Below, piece by piece: positions 34,505 through 43,720 of a DNA stretch of 64,000 nucleotides. The notes under the pieces are model-generated. The model made no database searches and was not told the origin of the DNA. It saw only the letters and a program-made list of their open reading frames with translations. Numbering within the stretch: position 1 is the first letter of the stretch; every line of letters begins with the position of its first letter. The stretch covers positions 1 to 64,000 of the forward strand of contig JBEKMJ010000019.1 of assembly GCA_050008575.1 (NCBI GenBank), given 5' to 3'. Source of the stretch: Bog-159 sp050008575 (GTDB lineage Bacteria > Acidobacteriota > Terriglobia > Bryobacterales > Bryobacteraceae). The translations under genes were made by a program, and so were the position numbers.

Positions 34505-35860
34505 CTACGACTTCAACGTCATGGTTTCCGGATTCCACTCGCAAACGCGCCGCTCGAAGTAGCTTACATTCGACAGCAACGCCGGACCCGCCGCGCGGAA
34601 TCCGAATGCCGGATCTTCCACTACCGGCTTGCGGCTGCGTACGGCGGCGATGAAGTTGCGATGGTGATCCAGATGATCGCTGTAGCCATGCGGCGCCTGG
34701 TACTTGTCTTCCACATTCGGGCGCATGCTGTCCGCATTGGGCGTCCGCGGCGGATACTTCTTGTGGTATTCCTCCAGAAACTCCGCCTGCACCGCTTTGG
34801 GGAACGTGTCGATGGTGTAGCCGGGCTCGGTGTCGCGCGGCGTCTTCGACACGGTCACGCCGCCGCCGATCGTCAGAATGCCTTCCGAACCCACGAACCG
34901 GAATCCGGAATTATCGCCCGCGCCCGACACGAAGTTCACCCGCAGCGCCAGGTTAAACGCCGCGTGCCGATCGGTGGCCGGGTAATCGTAGAGCCCCAGA
35001 AACACGTCGGGCACGTCGCGGCCGTCCTTCCAGAAACGCAGCCCGCCGGTGGCAAACACGCGCGTGGGTCCGATGGCGCCGGTCACGAAATGCATACCGC
35101 TGAACAGATGCACGAACAGATCGCCGGCCACGCCCGTGCCGTAATCGCGATAGTTGCGCCAGCGGAACAGGCGCACCGGCTCGAATGGCACCTTGGGCGC
35201 GCGGCCCAGGAAAGTGTTCCAATCGATGTTCTCGGGCGTAGCGTCGGGCGGAATGGAATACTGCCATGCGCCGATGGCGTCGTTGCGGTCCCACCACGCT
35301 TCCACCATGTTCAGTTCGCCGATGGCGCCCGACTGCAGCAACTCCTGCGCCTTCTTATAAACGATGGAACTCACCCGCTGGCTGCCCACTTGCATGATGC
35401 GTCCGGTCTTTTTCTGCGCCTCCACCACGCCGCGGCCGTCGCCCACCTGCTGCACCATGGGCTTCTCGCAGTAGACGTCTTTGCCCGCGTTCATGGCGTC
35501 GATGGAGATCTTCGCATGCCAGTGGTCCGGCGTGGCGATCAGCACCGCGTCGATATCGCCGCGCGCCAGCACCTCGCGATAATCGCGCGTGGTGAAAAGC
35601 TGCTTGCCCCAGCGCTCCTTGGCGCGCGTCAGCCGCCCTTCGTAGATGTCGGACACCGCCACCAGTTCCACTCCCGGCACCTGCTGCGACGATTCCGCGT
35701 CGCTCGAGCCCATGCCGCCCGCGCCGATCAGCGCGACCCGGATGCGGTCGTTGGGGGAGATCTTTTTCCCTTCGTTCTCTTGCCCGCCCTGGGCGGCCAA
35801 TGCGGATGCGGCCAGGCCCGCGACTGTGGATGCTTGCAGAAAATGACGTCTAGTTGGCAT
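34505..35860 (-). CDS. TAT-exported Gfo/Idh/MocA family oxidoreductase
   Basis: 451 aa. The N-terminus MPTRRHFLQASTVAGLAASALA has a twin-arginine signal (TRRHFL). The Rossmann fold starts at IRVALIGAGGMGSSD (about 40-54); the family EKP motif is in GKDVYCEKPMVQQ, and the DHWHAK and GTGVAGDLFVHLFSGMHF segments carry likely catalytic His/Asp. It would use tightly bound NAD(P) to oxidise or deoxygenate sugars or polyols in the periplasm, as proposed for this TAT-exported branch. The start overlaps the upstream small gene by 11 bases. The substrate is unknown. Confidence 0.88.
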   Translation of the reverse strand: MPTRRHFLQASTVAGLAASALAAQGGQENEGKKISPNDRIRVALIGAGGMGSSDAESSQQVPGVELVAVSDIYEGRLTRAKERWGKQLFTTRDYREVLARGDIDAVLIATPDHWHAKISIDAMNAGKDVYCEKPMVQQVGDGRGVVEAQKKTGRIMQVGSQRVSSIVYKKAQELLQSGAIGELNMVEAWWDRNDAIGAWQYSIPPDATPENIDWNTFLGRAPKVPFEPVRLFRWRNYRDYGTGVAGDLFVHLFSGMHFVTGAIGPTRVFATGGLRFWKDGRDVPDVFLGLYDYPATDRHAAFNLALRVNFVSGAGDNSGFRFVGSEGILTIGGGVTVSKTPRDTEPGYTIDTFPKAVQAEFLEEYHKKYPPRTPNADSMRPNVEDKYQAPHGYSDHLDHHRNFIAAVRSRKPVVEDPAFGFRAAGPALLSNVSYFERRVCEWNPETMTLKS

Positions 35861-36182
35861 GCGCGTTTCCGCCGCGGAGAACGGCGGTTCCCTCTTCCAG
35901 ATCCATTGTACCCGGTACCAGATCCAGCGCCATCGCCAGATCCTTCAACTTGGCCTGGAGCTCGGCCAGTTCGTCCGCGGTCAATCCGGAGAGGTTGGGC
36001 AGCAATGCCTTCGCGCGGTTGTATATGGCTTCGGCTTGCGTTCGAAATACGGAGTGCCGTGTCGCTGCCACGCCGGCCAAAGCGAGGCCCCGCTCCAGAT
36101 CCGCATTCAGAATGCGCACCAGGTCGCGGTCCGTGCGGGCGCGGAGCTCCTCGAGTTTCGGGAAATGCACAAGCGTACCCAT
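35850..36182 (-). CDS. small helical protein of unknown function
   Basis: 110 aa, no signal peptide. It is rich in Leu, Ala, Arg and Glu, with helices such as LEELRARTDRDLVRILNADL and ADELAELQAKLKDLAMALDL. The 11-base overlap with the oxidoreductase start implies co-translation. No family is recognised. Confidence 0.6.
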   Translation of the reverse strand: MGTLVHFPKLEELRARTDRDLVRILNADLERGLALAGVAATRHSVFRTQAEAIYNRAKALLPNLSGLTADELAELQAKLKDLAMALDLVPGTMDLEEGTAVLRGGNAHAN

Positions 36183-36237
36183 GACAACACTGATTAGACG
36201 TGCGAGGTGGGCAAAATGTTGTAACCTGCGGGTGCTT

Positions 36238-36594
36238 TTAGACCCAGTCCAAAGCGCCCTTTTTGTAGGCCCAGATGTAACCCACCACCAGGATGAGCAG
36301 GAACACCACCACCTCGGCCACGCCGAACCAGCCCAACGACTTATACCGGACGGCCCACGGAAACAGAAAGATGGTTTCCACGTCGAAGATCACGAACAGG
36401 ATGGCGATGATGTAGAAGCGCACGGTGTAGCGCCCGCGCGAATCCGAGGCGGCCTTGATGCCGCATTCGTAGGCTTCCAGCTTGGCGGCGAAGGGAGAGG
36501 ACGGCCGGACAAGCTTGGCGAGGATAATGGTCACCACCGGGAACGCGATGGCGATTGCCAGGAAGATGAAGATCGGTATGTAACCGCTCGGCAT
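36238..36594 (-). CDS. nuoA: NADH-quinone oxidoreductase subunit A
   Basis: 118 aa, normal NuoA length. Three membrane helices (about 5-27, 64-84, 92-112) surround the conserved loop YECGIKAASDSRGRYTVRFY, containing the family Glu-Cys-Gly, then FDVETIFLFPWAV. NuoA is a membrane-arm subunit of complex I, part of the quinone-site region. No other nuo gene is nearby: upstream is the divergent MutS-like gene 26 bases away and downstream are unrelated genes, so the rest of complex I must be encoded elsewhere. Confidence 0.93.
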   Translation of the reverse strand: MPSGYIPIFIFLAIAIAFPVVTIILAKLVRPSSPFAAKLEAYECGIKAASDSRGRYTVRFYIIAILFVIFDVETIFLFPWAVRYKSLGWFGVAEVVVFLLILVVGYIWAYKKGALDWV

Positions 36595-36620
36595 GGCCAC
36601 GAATATATCATGGTTCAAGC

Positions 36621-38405
36621 ATGCACATGGACCCACGCGGCGCATATACGGAACGATTGGAGGCGCGCCGCGCCGCAGTCGCTCAACACGATAAACGCCA
36701 CCGCTCGATCGGCAACCTGCGGCTGCTGGTCTTCCTGGCCGCGGCCGTTCTGGCTTGGCTTGCCTGGGGACGCGGCCTGCTGAGCCCGTTCTGGCTGGGG
36801 CTGCCCGCGGCGGTGTTTGTCTGCCTGATCGTGGCGCATGAGCGCGTGCTCCGGGCGCGCCGCGCCGCCGGACGGGCCGTGGCGCACTGCGAACGCGCGC
36901 TGGCGCGATTGGAGGGACAGTGGGCCGGGCACGGCGAGACGGGCGAGCGATTCCTGGATCACGCGCACGCATACGCGGCGGATTTAGACCTGTTCGGTCC
37001 GGCGTCGTTGTTCGAACTTCTGTCGACCGCGCGCACCCGCATGGGCGAAGATACTCTGGCGCACTGGCTGCTCCAATCCGCGGAGCCGGCCGTGCTGCGG
37101 GCGCGGCACGCGGCCATCGCCGAACTGCGTCCCATGCTGGACTTGCGGGAAGATCTGGCCGTGTTGGGCGAGGATGTGCGCAGCGGTGTGCATCCGGCGG
37201 AACTGGCAGCCTGGGGCGAACAGCCTCCGTTGCTGGAATCGCGCGCCGCCCGCGCCGTGGCATTCGCCATCCCCTGTCTGGTGGCCGCCTCCGCCGTGCT
37301 CTGGGGCGTCAAAGGCTGGCGCGATCCATTCTTCGCGATGCTCGCGGCAGTGGCCATCTTCATCGCGCGCTACCGCCGCGTGGTCACACGCGTGGTTGAA
37401 GCGGTGGAACAGCCGGCGCACGATCTTCGCTTGCTGGCGAAAGTGCTTGCCCGGCTGGAGCGCGACCGCTTCACATCCGCGCGGTTGGTGGATCTGCGCG
37501 CCGCTTTGGACGTCGCCGGTCTGCCGCCCTCGGCGCGTATCGCGAAGCTGAGCCGGCTGATCGAGATGTTGGACTCGGGCGACAACCCGTTCATGAAAGT
37601 CGTGGGGCCGCTGATGCTGTGGACCGAACAACTGGCCTTCGCCATCGAAGCCTGGCGGCGCGTGTCGGGGCCCGCGCTGCGGCGCTGGCTCGCCGCGGTC
37701 GGCGAAATCGAAGCGCTGTGCTGTCTGGCGGCTTACGCGTTTGAACATCCGGCCGATGTGTTCCCGGAATTCGCATCCGGCGCAGCCTGCTTCGAAGGCG
37801 ACGGCATGGCGCATCCGCTGCTCGATCCATCGCGCGTGGTGCGCAACACTGTGCGCCTGGGCGGCGGCTTGCGCGTGCTGATCGTCAGCGGTTCTAACAT
37901 GTCCGGCAAGAGCACGCTGCTGCGCACGGTGGGGGTCAACGCGGTGCTGGCGCAGGCCGGAGCGCCCGTGTGCGCGCGCAGTCTGCGCCTGTCGCCGCTC
38001 ACGCTGGGCGCGTCCATCCGCACCATGGATTCGTTGCAGGACGGCACCTCCCGCTTCTATGCCGAAATCACGCGCCTGCACCAGATCATGGAATTGACCG
38101 GCGGTCCGCTGACGGTGCTGTTCCTGTTGGATGAGCTGCTGCACGGGACCAATTCGCACGACCGGCGCATCGGCGCGGAAGCCATCGTGCGCGGCCTGGT
38201 CGAACGCGGCGCCATGGGCTTGGTAACCACGCACGACCTGGCGCTCGCACAGGTGGTCGAAACGCTCGCGCCGCGGGCCGCCAACGTGCATTTCGAGGAC
38301 CAGTTCGAGAATGGGCGCATGACGTTCGATTACCGCCTGCATGCGGGCGTGGTGGAGAAAAGCAATGCGCTGGAGTTGATGCGGTCGGTGGGACTGGAGG
38401 TGTAG
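36621..38405 (+). CDS. membrane-anchored MutS-family ATPase
   Basis: 594 aa. Two pairs of hydrophobic segments (about 34-72 and 209-250) precede a MutS core (helical lever region, about 270-400) and ATPase domain: Walker A GSNMSGKST (about 424-432), Walker B VLFLLDELLHGTNSHDR, then GLVTTHDLAL. The mismatch-recognition N-terminal domain of MutS and the Smr domain of MutS2 are absent. It is therefore a distinct MutS-related lineage tethered to the membrane, with unknown function, not canonical mismatch repair. Divergent from nuoA, followed eight bases later by the serine hydrolase remnant. Confidence 0.83.
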   Translation: MHMDPRGAYTERLEARRAAVAQHDKRHRSIGNLRLLVFLAAAVLAWLAWGRGLLSPFWLGLPAAVFVCLIVAHERVLRARRAAGRAVAHCERALARLEGQWAGHGETGERFLDHAHAYAADLDLFGPASLFELLSTARTRMGEDTLAHWLLQSAEPAVLRARHAAIAELRPMLDLREDLAVLGEDVRSGVHPAELAAWGEQPPLLESRAARAVAFAIPCLVAASAVLWGVKGWRDPFFAMLAAVAIFIARYRRVVTRVVEAVEQPAHDLRLLAKVLARLERDRFTSARLVDLRAALDVAGLPPSARIAKLSRLIEMLDSGDNPFMKVVGPLMLWTEQLAFAIEAWRRVSGPALRRWLAAVGEIEALCCLAAYAFEHPADVFPEFASGAACFEGDGMAHPLLDPSRVVRNTVRLGGGLRVLIVSGSNMSGKSTLLRTVGVNAVLAQAGAPVCARSLRLSPLTLGASIRTMDSLQDGTSRFYAEITRLHQIMELTGGPLTVLFLLDELLHGTNSHDRRIGAEAIVRGLVERGAMGLVTTHDLALAQVVETLAPRAANVHFEDQFENGRMTFDYRLHAGVVEKSNALELMRSVGLEV

Positions 38406-38433
38406 CCAGGCCATGCGCGATAGAATTGCGCGC

Positions 38434-39983
38434 ATGGCGCGAATCTGCATCCTCCTGCTCAGTTGCCTCTCTCTGCTGCGGTCGCAAACCGGCCCCCTGA
38501 AAGGGCTGGACGAATATGTGGCACAGGCTATGAAGACCTTCGATGTGCCGGGCGTGGCGGTCGCCGCGGTGCACAAGGGCGAGGTCGCGCTGGCCAAGGG
38601 CTATGGCGTGCGGCGCATGGGCGAGCCGGCGCGCGTCGATGAGCATGCCCTGTTCGGCATCGCGTCCAACAGCAAGGCGTTTACCTCCCCATTCTGGTGG
38701 ACGAAGGCAAGCTGAAGTGGGACGATCCGGTGATCGACCATCTGCAATGGTTTCAGATGTACGATCCCTACGTAACGCACGAGATCGCCATGCGCGATCT
38801 GCTGACGCGCCGCAGCGGCATGGGGTTGGGCGAGGGCGACCTGCTGTTCTTTCCGCCTTCGAGTTACTCGCGCGACGAGATCCTGCACAGGCTGCGCTTC
38901 ATGAAACCGGCCTCCAGCTTTCGCAGCCACTATGCCTACGATAACTTGCTGTATCTCGCCGCCGGACAGATCATCCTCGCGGTCACCGGTCAACAAGGGG
39001 AGGATTTCATCCGCGACCGGATCTTCCATCCGCTGGGGATGACCGACAGTAACACCAGCGTGGCCGGCTATCATGCGGGCGATAACTATGCCACGCCGCA
39101 CTCGGAAGTGGAAGGCAAGCTTACGGCCTTGGAGCCGGCCAGGATCGATAATACCGCGCCGGCGGGCGCTATCAATTCGAGCGTTGCCGATATGGCCAAG
39201 TGGGTGCCCGTGCAGTTGAATGGCGGCGCCATACCCGGAACGGAGAAGCGGCTGTTCAGCGAGCGCCAGGGCAAGGAGATGTGGTCGCCGCAAACGATCT
39301 TGCCCGCGCCCGATCCGCCGCCCGCGCTGGCCGCTCTCCACACGGATTTCGCCGCGTACGGGCTGGGCTGGTTTCTGCGCGAGTATCGCGGACACAAGCT
39401 GGTGGGTCATACCGGCGGCCTGCCGGGCTACGTCTCGCAGGTCACACTGATTCCGGATATGAAGCTGGCGGTAGTTGTGCTGACGAACCAGGAATCCGGC
39501 GGCATGTTCAGCTCCGTGACTTACAGAGTTTTGGATAACTATATGAATGCGCCGGGCACGGACTGGCTGAAAGCCTATAACGACCTGGCGCAACAGCAGC
39601 GGGCAAAAGCCGATGAGACGGTCAAACAGGCGGCGTCCGCGCGCGCGGCGGATTCCAAGCCGTCGCTGCCGCTCGAAAAGTACGCCGGTCGCTACACGGA
39701 CGCCTGGTATGGCGACATCGCCATCGCCTTGGAACAGCAGAAGCTGGTCATGCGGTTCAGCCACACTCCGGCGCTGACGGGCGATTTGGAACACTGGCAA
39801 TACGACACGTTCAAAGCGCGCTGGCGCGACCGCAGCCTGGCGGCGGATGCCTTCGTAACGTTCGCACTCAATGCGGACGGGACCATCCGGCAGGTCAACA
39901 TGGTCCCGGTGTCGCCGGCGACGGATTTCAGCTTCGACTTTCAGGATTTGCTGCTGACGCCGGCGAAGGGCGGGGCGAAGTAA
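38434..39983 (+). pseudogene. serine beta-lactamase-like hydrolase, frameshifted after SxxK
   Basis: The first frame gives a signal peptide (MARICILLLSCLSLLRSQ), then VPGVAVAAVHKGEVALAKGYG and FGIASNSKAFT, containing the catalytic SNSK. It is then out of frame. The family continues at ILVDEGKLKWDDPVIDHLQW in another frame from about 38691 and runs to 39983, including YAYDNLLYLAAGQIILAV and HTGGLPGYVSQ. The expected residues between AFT and ILVDEG are missing, so about 11-14 bases were deleted, leaving a frameshift. An intact version would be a class C beta-lactamase/DD-peptidase-like hydrolase with a C-terminal domain. Confidence 0.82.
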
Positions 39984-40068
39984 GAACTGAATGCGGTGCG
40001 CCCTAGCTCGGGTGCGTCGCGATCGACTCCCAACCTTGGCTTGGGCGCCCGCTTGGATCTCCGAAGTG

Positions 40069-40812
40069 TCACGAGGTGCCGGGCGTCACTTGGATCGAGT
40101 CCGAAGCAAAGCCCGCGCCCGCGACAAGTTGGCGGCATACAATGCCCCGAAAGCCGACATCTCCGATGCAATTTGTGGGTGCCCATCGGGAAGGGGGACC
40201 GTAGTCCCCCTTGTTGGGTGTGATGAAGATGGCAGGCGGCTCAAAACCCATATGTCGAATTGCGGAAAGCAGTTCCAGAAATTCTTCGAAGATCTCGCAG
40301 TCTTTGAACTCCTGCCTTGCCTTGCTTGCGGGAGGCCGTCCCGCCCACAGCCGGTCCCTTGCTCTCCCCACACACATCGGGGTACCACGGAAGATCACCA
40401 TCGAGTTGACGAGCCGATCCATGATCCCCTGGACTCGCTGTTCGAGCTTCAACTCAAGCAGGTTGAGCGGATTGAATCGCCGTTCAGGGAAAGCTATCTT
40501 GGCGACACTCGAGACACGGGCTATCGATAGGCTCAGATCGCGTATGCGGGCGTTCAATTCGTCTACAACTTGGGCCCGGCGCCCCTCGAACTCTTGTATA
40601 ACATTGGCGCTGGCGACAAGCCAAACCCGCCTCGGTTCCGCGAGCGCTTCGTCCACGATTATCGCAGCCGAATCGATGATGTCGACCTGTAGCTCATGCC
40701 TGAATGGAACCCGCAATATGTCGAGAATTGCTGCCGTGTCAAGAAAGAGCAACGCGCACGGTTGCGCGACCATTGCGGCGGCGAGGTCGGCACAAGGTAG
40801 TGAAGGCGGCAT
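40069..40812 (-). CDS. PIN-like-domain putative nuclease (DUF4935 type)
   Basis: 247 aa. LLFLDTAAILDILR (Asp25) begins the fold; VASANVIQEFEGR carries the second acidic position; KARQEFKDCEIFEEFLELL holds the KDCEI acid; and FITPNKGDYG is the late loop. This order of acids resembles DUF4935 PIN-like RNases. Its ATG overlaps the partner's stop (TGATG), so the two are co-translated. A toxin or defence RNase role is inferred from the fold and operon; direct evidence is lacking. Confidence 0.68.
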   Translation of the reverse strand: MPPSLPCADLAAAMVAQPCALLFLDTAAILDILRVPFRHELQVDIIDSAAIIVDEALAEPRRVWLVASANVIQEFEGRRAQVVDELNARIRDLSLSIARVSSVAKIAFPERRFNPLNLLELKLEQRVQGIMDRLVNSMVIFRGTPMCVGRARDRLWAGRPPASKARQEFKDCEIFEEFLELLSAIRHMGFEPPAIFITPNKGDYGPPSRWAPTNCIGDVGFRGIVCRQLVAGAGFASDSIQVTPGTS

Positions 40813-41448
40813 CAGGCCGGTCGAGACTCGTAGACTTCGAGTAGACCGCGAGCCTGCTCGTATTCAATGGCCAGATCGCTCGCCTCATCCTCTGGCCAAT
40901 GCACTTCCATTAGCCAGCGTCGTAGCATCGAAGAGCTGAGCGGGGCGCTTTCCCGATGGGCCGCCGTCAAGTTTGTTCCACCGTTCACGGTCGAGTGGGT
41001 GAAGGATTGATCGATTAGCGCATGCCGAGAAGCTGCGCAACAGCCTCGCCGTGGGCGCATTGAGAAAATCCTCGATTTGTGTATCAGCCTTGCCGAGTTC
41101 GACCTCAACGCCTGTAGCGTTTGCGGCCGGCAGGGCGAAGCGATCATGAAACTCTTGCACGATCGCGTTGTACTGGTCATAGGTGAGCGAGGAATACTCG
41201 TTTGCAAGGACGTTGGTCACACACAAGGCACCGTCAGCCTGAGATGCTATCCAAAGCTCACTGGCTGGGCGCTCGCCTGCCGCCGTGCATGAGAAGCAGT
41301 ACATGGCGCCAAGGACAGATCTGCGAACCTCGCTTTCGCGGGCGTGGTGTCTGGCCCAACCGTCCGTCAGACGTTGTTCGATCTCGGAAATGAACTGGTC
41401 AAGCGCCGACTGGCTGCCGCGGAACACGAGATCTCGGTAAACGTTCAT
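40812..41448 (-). pseudogene. partner gene of the PIN nuclease, with one frameshift
   Basis: MNVYRDLVFRGSQSALDQFI starts a 187-residue frame that ends out of register. At RERWNKL (about 40965-40978) the sequence TAAHRESAPLSSSMLRRWLM continues in another frame to GLLEVYESRPA and a stop overlapping the PIN start. Removing one base restores a 211-residue protein. Both pieces look coding (ELWIASQADGALCVTNVLAN, LMEVHWPEDEASDLAIEYEQ). The family is not recognised; no DNA-binding motif is obvious. It may be an antitoxin, sensor or immunity partner. Confidence 0.62.
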
Positions 41449-41534
41449 TTGTGCACTATCTTAGCAAATGGGCCGGAGCATTGGTCGAGCCTCACGTATG
41501 TCGAGAAAACGCCACCCTTAGTTCAACGTTCCTC

Positions 41535-43673
41535 TTACACCGCCCAATCCGTCTGATCCCCCGCCGGCATCTCGATCCACCCCTGCTGCGGCACCGCATC
41601 CATCGGCAACCCCCCTTGCCACAGCGAAAACTGGAAACGCACCGGCGCACCGCCCCGTACACCCAATGCGGCCAGCGACAAACGCGCCTCCAGCACATTC
41701 TTGAATGCGAACTCCACGGCCGGTGCAGCGGGTTCGGGCGCCGCCGCCAGCTTCAGCTCCGTTACGTTGGCGCGGCCGTAGTCGAAGCGCACCGTCACCT
41801 GGCTGGATTTCGCCGGGTCGTCCGCCGCGATATTCAGCCGCGCTTCCATTTCCGAAATGGTCTGCTCCGATCCGCGGTGAAAATCCACCCGCAGATACAG
41901 GTTCTGTCCATCGCTGCCGTAGTACACTTCGCGCACCAGGAACTTCTTGCCGTGCATGGAACCGGAGCGCTCGTCCACGCGATACAAGCCTGCGCCCAGC
42001 CATTCGAAATACGAAGTGACTTCGCCGTCGATCACCGGCTGGATCGGCCCGCTGGGCGCGACGTGCAAGGCGCTCACCGCGACGCGCAGAATCGGCCGGG
42101 ATAACTCTTCCGGCGGGCTGAGGTTCAGGAAACGGTAGACATTGGCCAGATGGCTGCGGTAAAGCTGATCGAATTCCACGCGGTTGGCGGAATCGTGTTC
42201 GGGACCGTACCACCAGCACCAATCGCTGCCCTCGGCGATCAGCAACTCTTCATAGGCCAAACGGCGCCGGTCGTCCGGCACGTTGGCCGCGGCCGCGTAA
42301 GTTTCCCGCGCGCGCAGCAGTTGGCTCCAGGCCTGGTTATCCTCCTCGGCGCCGATCCAGACGTCGAAGTTGGCGTTGATCCAGGAGCCCGGAAAAACGT
42401 GCGACAGCGGCTCGGGGTCCATTTTGCTCAGCGCGTCGCTGACGGTGACGGCGGACATCTGCCCGTCCTCGGAGATCAGCTTATACAAGTAGCGCAGGAA
42501 GGGCCGTCCGTTGCGATCGTAGTATTCCCAAGCGTTTTCCCCGTCTAGAATGATCGGCACCAGCGCATCGCGGCCGCCCGCCAGGATGCCCCGGCAGTTC
42601 TCGCGGATGCGGTGCAGGAAATCGCGCGCGGCCAGCGTGGAGTCCATTCCCGAATAGACGAACCCGATCAGGTCGCTTAAGAAGTGATCGCGGAAAACCA
42701 CGCCGATCTGGCCGCGGTTGTGTTCCCAGCGGTACGGGCGATAGATGGCGTCCACGCCGATGGCGCGGCTCAGCGTGCGCCCCAGCACGCCGCTGTCGCT
42801 GGCTGCCCAGCGGAAGCCCACTTCGGCGGCGATGCCGAACGTCTCGTCGGAAACGGAACCCTCCGAGGGCCACAGGCCGAGCGGCGCCACGCCGAACTCG
42901 CGCTCCACGTAGTGCCGGGCCATCTCCAATTGCTTTTGCGCGTCTTCCGGATACCGGAATGCGGGCGGCAACGGCACGCCAGGATGCGAAACCGCGGCAA
43001 TGTTGGAATCGCATAGTAGCGGCAGGATGGGATGGTAGTACGGCGTGGTCGAAACTTCGATCTGGCCCGTGCCCGCCATCTCGCGATAGATGGGGATCAC
43101 CTTGCCCAGGATTTCCAGTTGTTTGCGGCCCACCAACCGCTGGTCGTCGAGCGTGTAGTCGGCGCCCTTGGCAAACAGGCCGCGCACTTCGGGGTCGGCG
43201 GTCCGGAACTCCTCGTCGAACCAGATCAATTGCGAGATCACCTGCAGGTCCCGGAAATCCTGCGTGGAGAAGCGCCGGCGCGCCGTTTCGAGGCTATCTT
43301 GGGAGTGGCGCGCTTCGTAGAGGCCGGCGTACCGCGGCAACGCCTGGGTCATGTGCGGCGGATGCGCCTGCAGAAACTGCTGCAACAGGAAGGTCCGGTC
43401 CGCCTCGGTGAGCGTTTCGGCCGGCTTCAACGCGACAACCAGATAGGGGTCGTGCGCCTCCCCGCGGGCGTACTCGTCTACCTGCGCCATCATGGAGGGC
43501 ACCAGGTTGAAGGTCTGCCGCACGTCGGGGAATTCGCGCAGAATCTCGACCATGCCGTAATAGTCTTTCAGGGCATGCAGACGGGTCCACGGCAGCTTAT
43601 ACTCGCCGGACGCCAGATCCTTGTAGAACGGCTGGTGCATGTGCCAAAGGAAGCAAAGATAGATGCGGGGCAT
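41535..43673 (-). CDS. glycoside hydrolase family 57 protein
   Basis: 712 aa. MPRIYLCFLWHMHQPFYKD carries the GH57 first motif (HMHQP). The nucleophile is Glu271 in GLWPSEGSVSDE and the acid/base Asp377 in ILDGENAWEYYD, both standard GH57 positions. A C-terminal extension of about 200 residues is beta-rich and may bind glucan. There is no signal peptide, so it acts in the cytoplasm. GH57 covers alpha-amylase, 4-alpha-glucanotransferase, branching and related activities on glycogen or maltodextrin; this long form cannot be assigned further. Confidence 0.9.
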   Translation of the reverse strand: MPRIYLCFLWHMHQPFYKDLASGEYKLPWTRLHALKDYYGMVEILREFPDVRQTFNLVPSMMAQVDEYARGEAHDPYLVVALKPAETLTEADRTFLLQQFLQAHPPHMTQALPRYAGLYEARHSQDSLETARRRFSTQDFRDLQVISQLIWFDEEFRTADPEVRGLFAKGADYTLDDQRLVGRKQLEILGKVIPIYREMAGTGQIEVSTTPYYHPILPLLCDSNIAAVSHPGVPLPPAFRYPEDAQKQLEMARHYVEREFGVAPLGLWPSEGSVSDETFGIAAEVGFRWAASDSGVLGRTLSRAIGVDAIYRPYRWEHNRGQIGVVFRDHFLSDLIGFVYSGMDSTLAARDFLHRIRENCRGILAGGRDALVPIILDGENAWEYYDRNGRPFLRYLYKLISEDGQMSAVTVSDALSKMDPEPLSHVFPGSWINANFDVWIGAEEDNQAWSQLLRARETYAAAANVPDDRRRLAYEELLIAEGSDWCWWYGPEHDSANRVEFDQLYRSHLANVYRFLNLSPPEELSRPILRVAVSALHVAPSGPIQPVIDGEVTSYFEWLGAGLYRVDERSGSMHGKKFLVREVYYGSDGQNLYLRVDFHRGSEQTISEMEARLNIAADDPAKSSQVTVRFDYGRANVTELKLAAAPEPAAPAVEFAFKNVLEARLSLAALGVRGGAPVRFQFSLWQGGLPMDAVPQQGWIEMPAGDQTDWAV

Positions 43674-43686
43674 GGCTAATTGCAGA

Positions 43687-43720
43687 GCGGGACTGAAGTC
43701 CCGCGCGGGCTAAAGCCCGC
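43687..43720. repeat. family A hairpin pair supplying a stop codon
   Basis: GCGGGAC-TGAA-GTCCCGC (43687-43704) and GCGGGC-TAAA-GCCCGC (43705-43720). Read on the minus strand, the second palindrome contains CTT TAG, which is the last codon and stop of the phosphatase gene. It sits in the 36 bases between that stop and the GH57 start. Confidence 0.85.

Noticed and set aside
36621..38405. Canonical MutS or MutS2
   Set aside because: It lacks the N-terminal mismatch-binding motif and the Smr domain and has predicted membrane segments.
40069..40812. Standard VapC toxin
   Set aside because: The protein is about twice VapC length and its acid-residue spacing fits the DUF4935 PIN-like group better; the partner does not resemble VapB.
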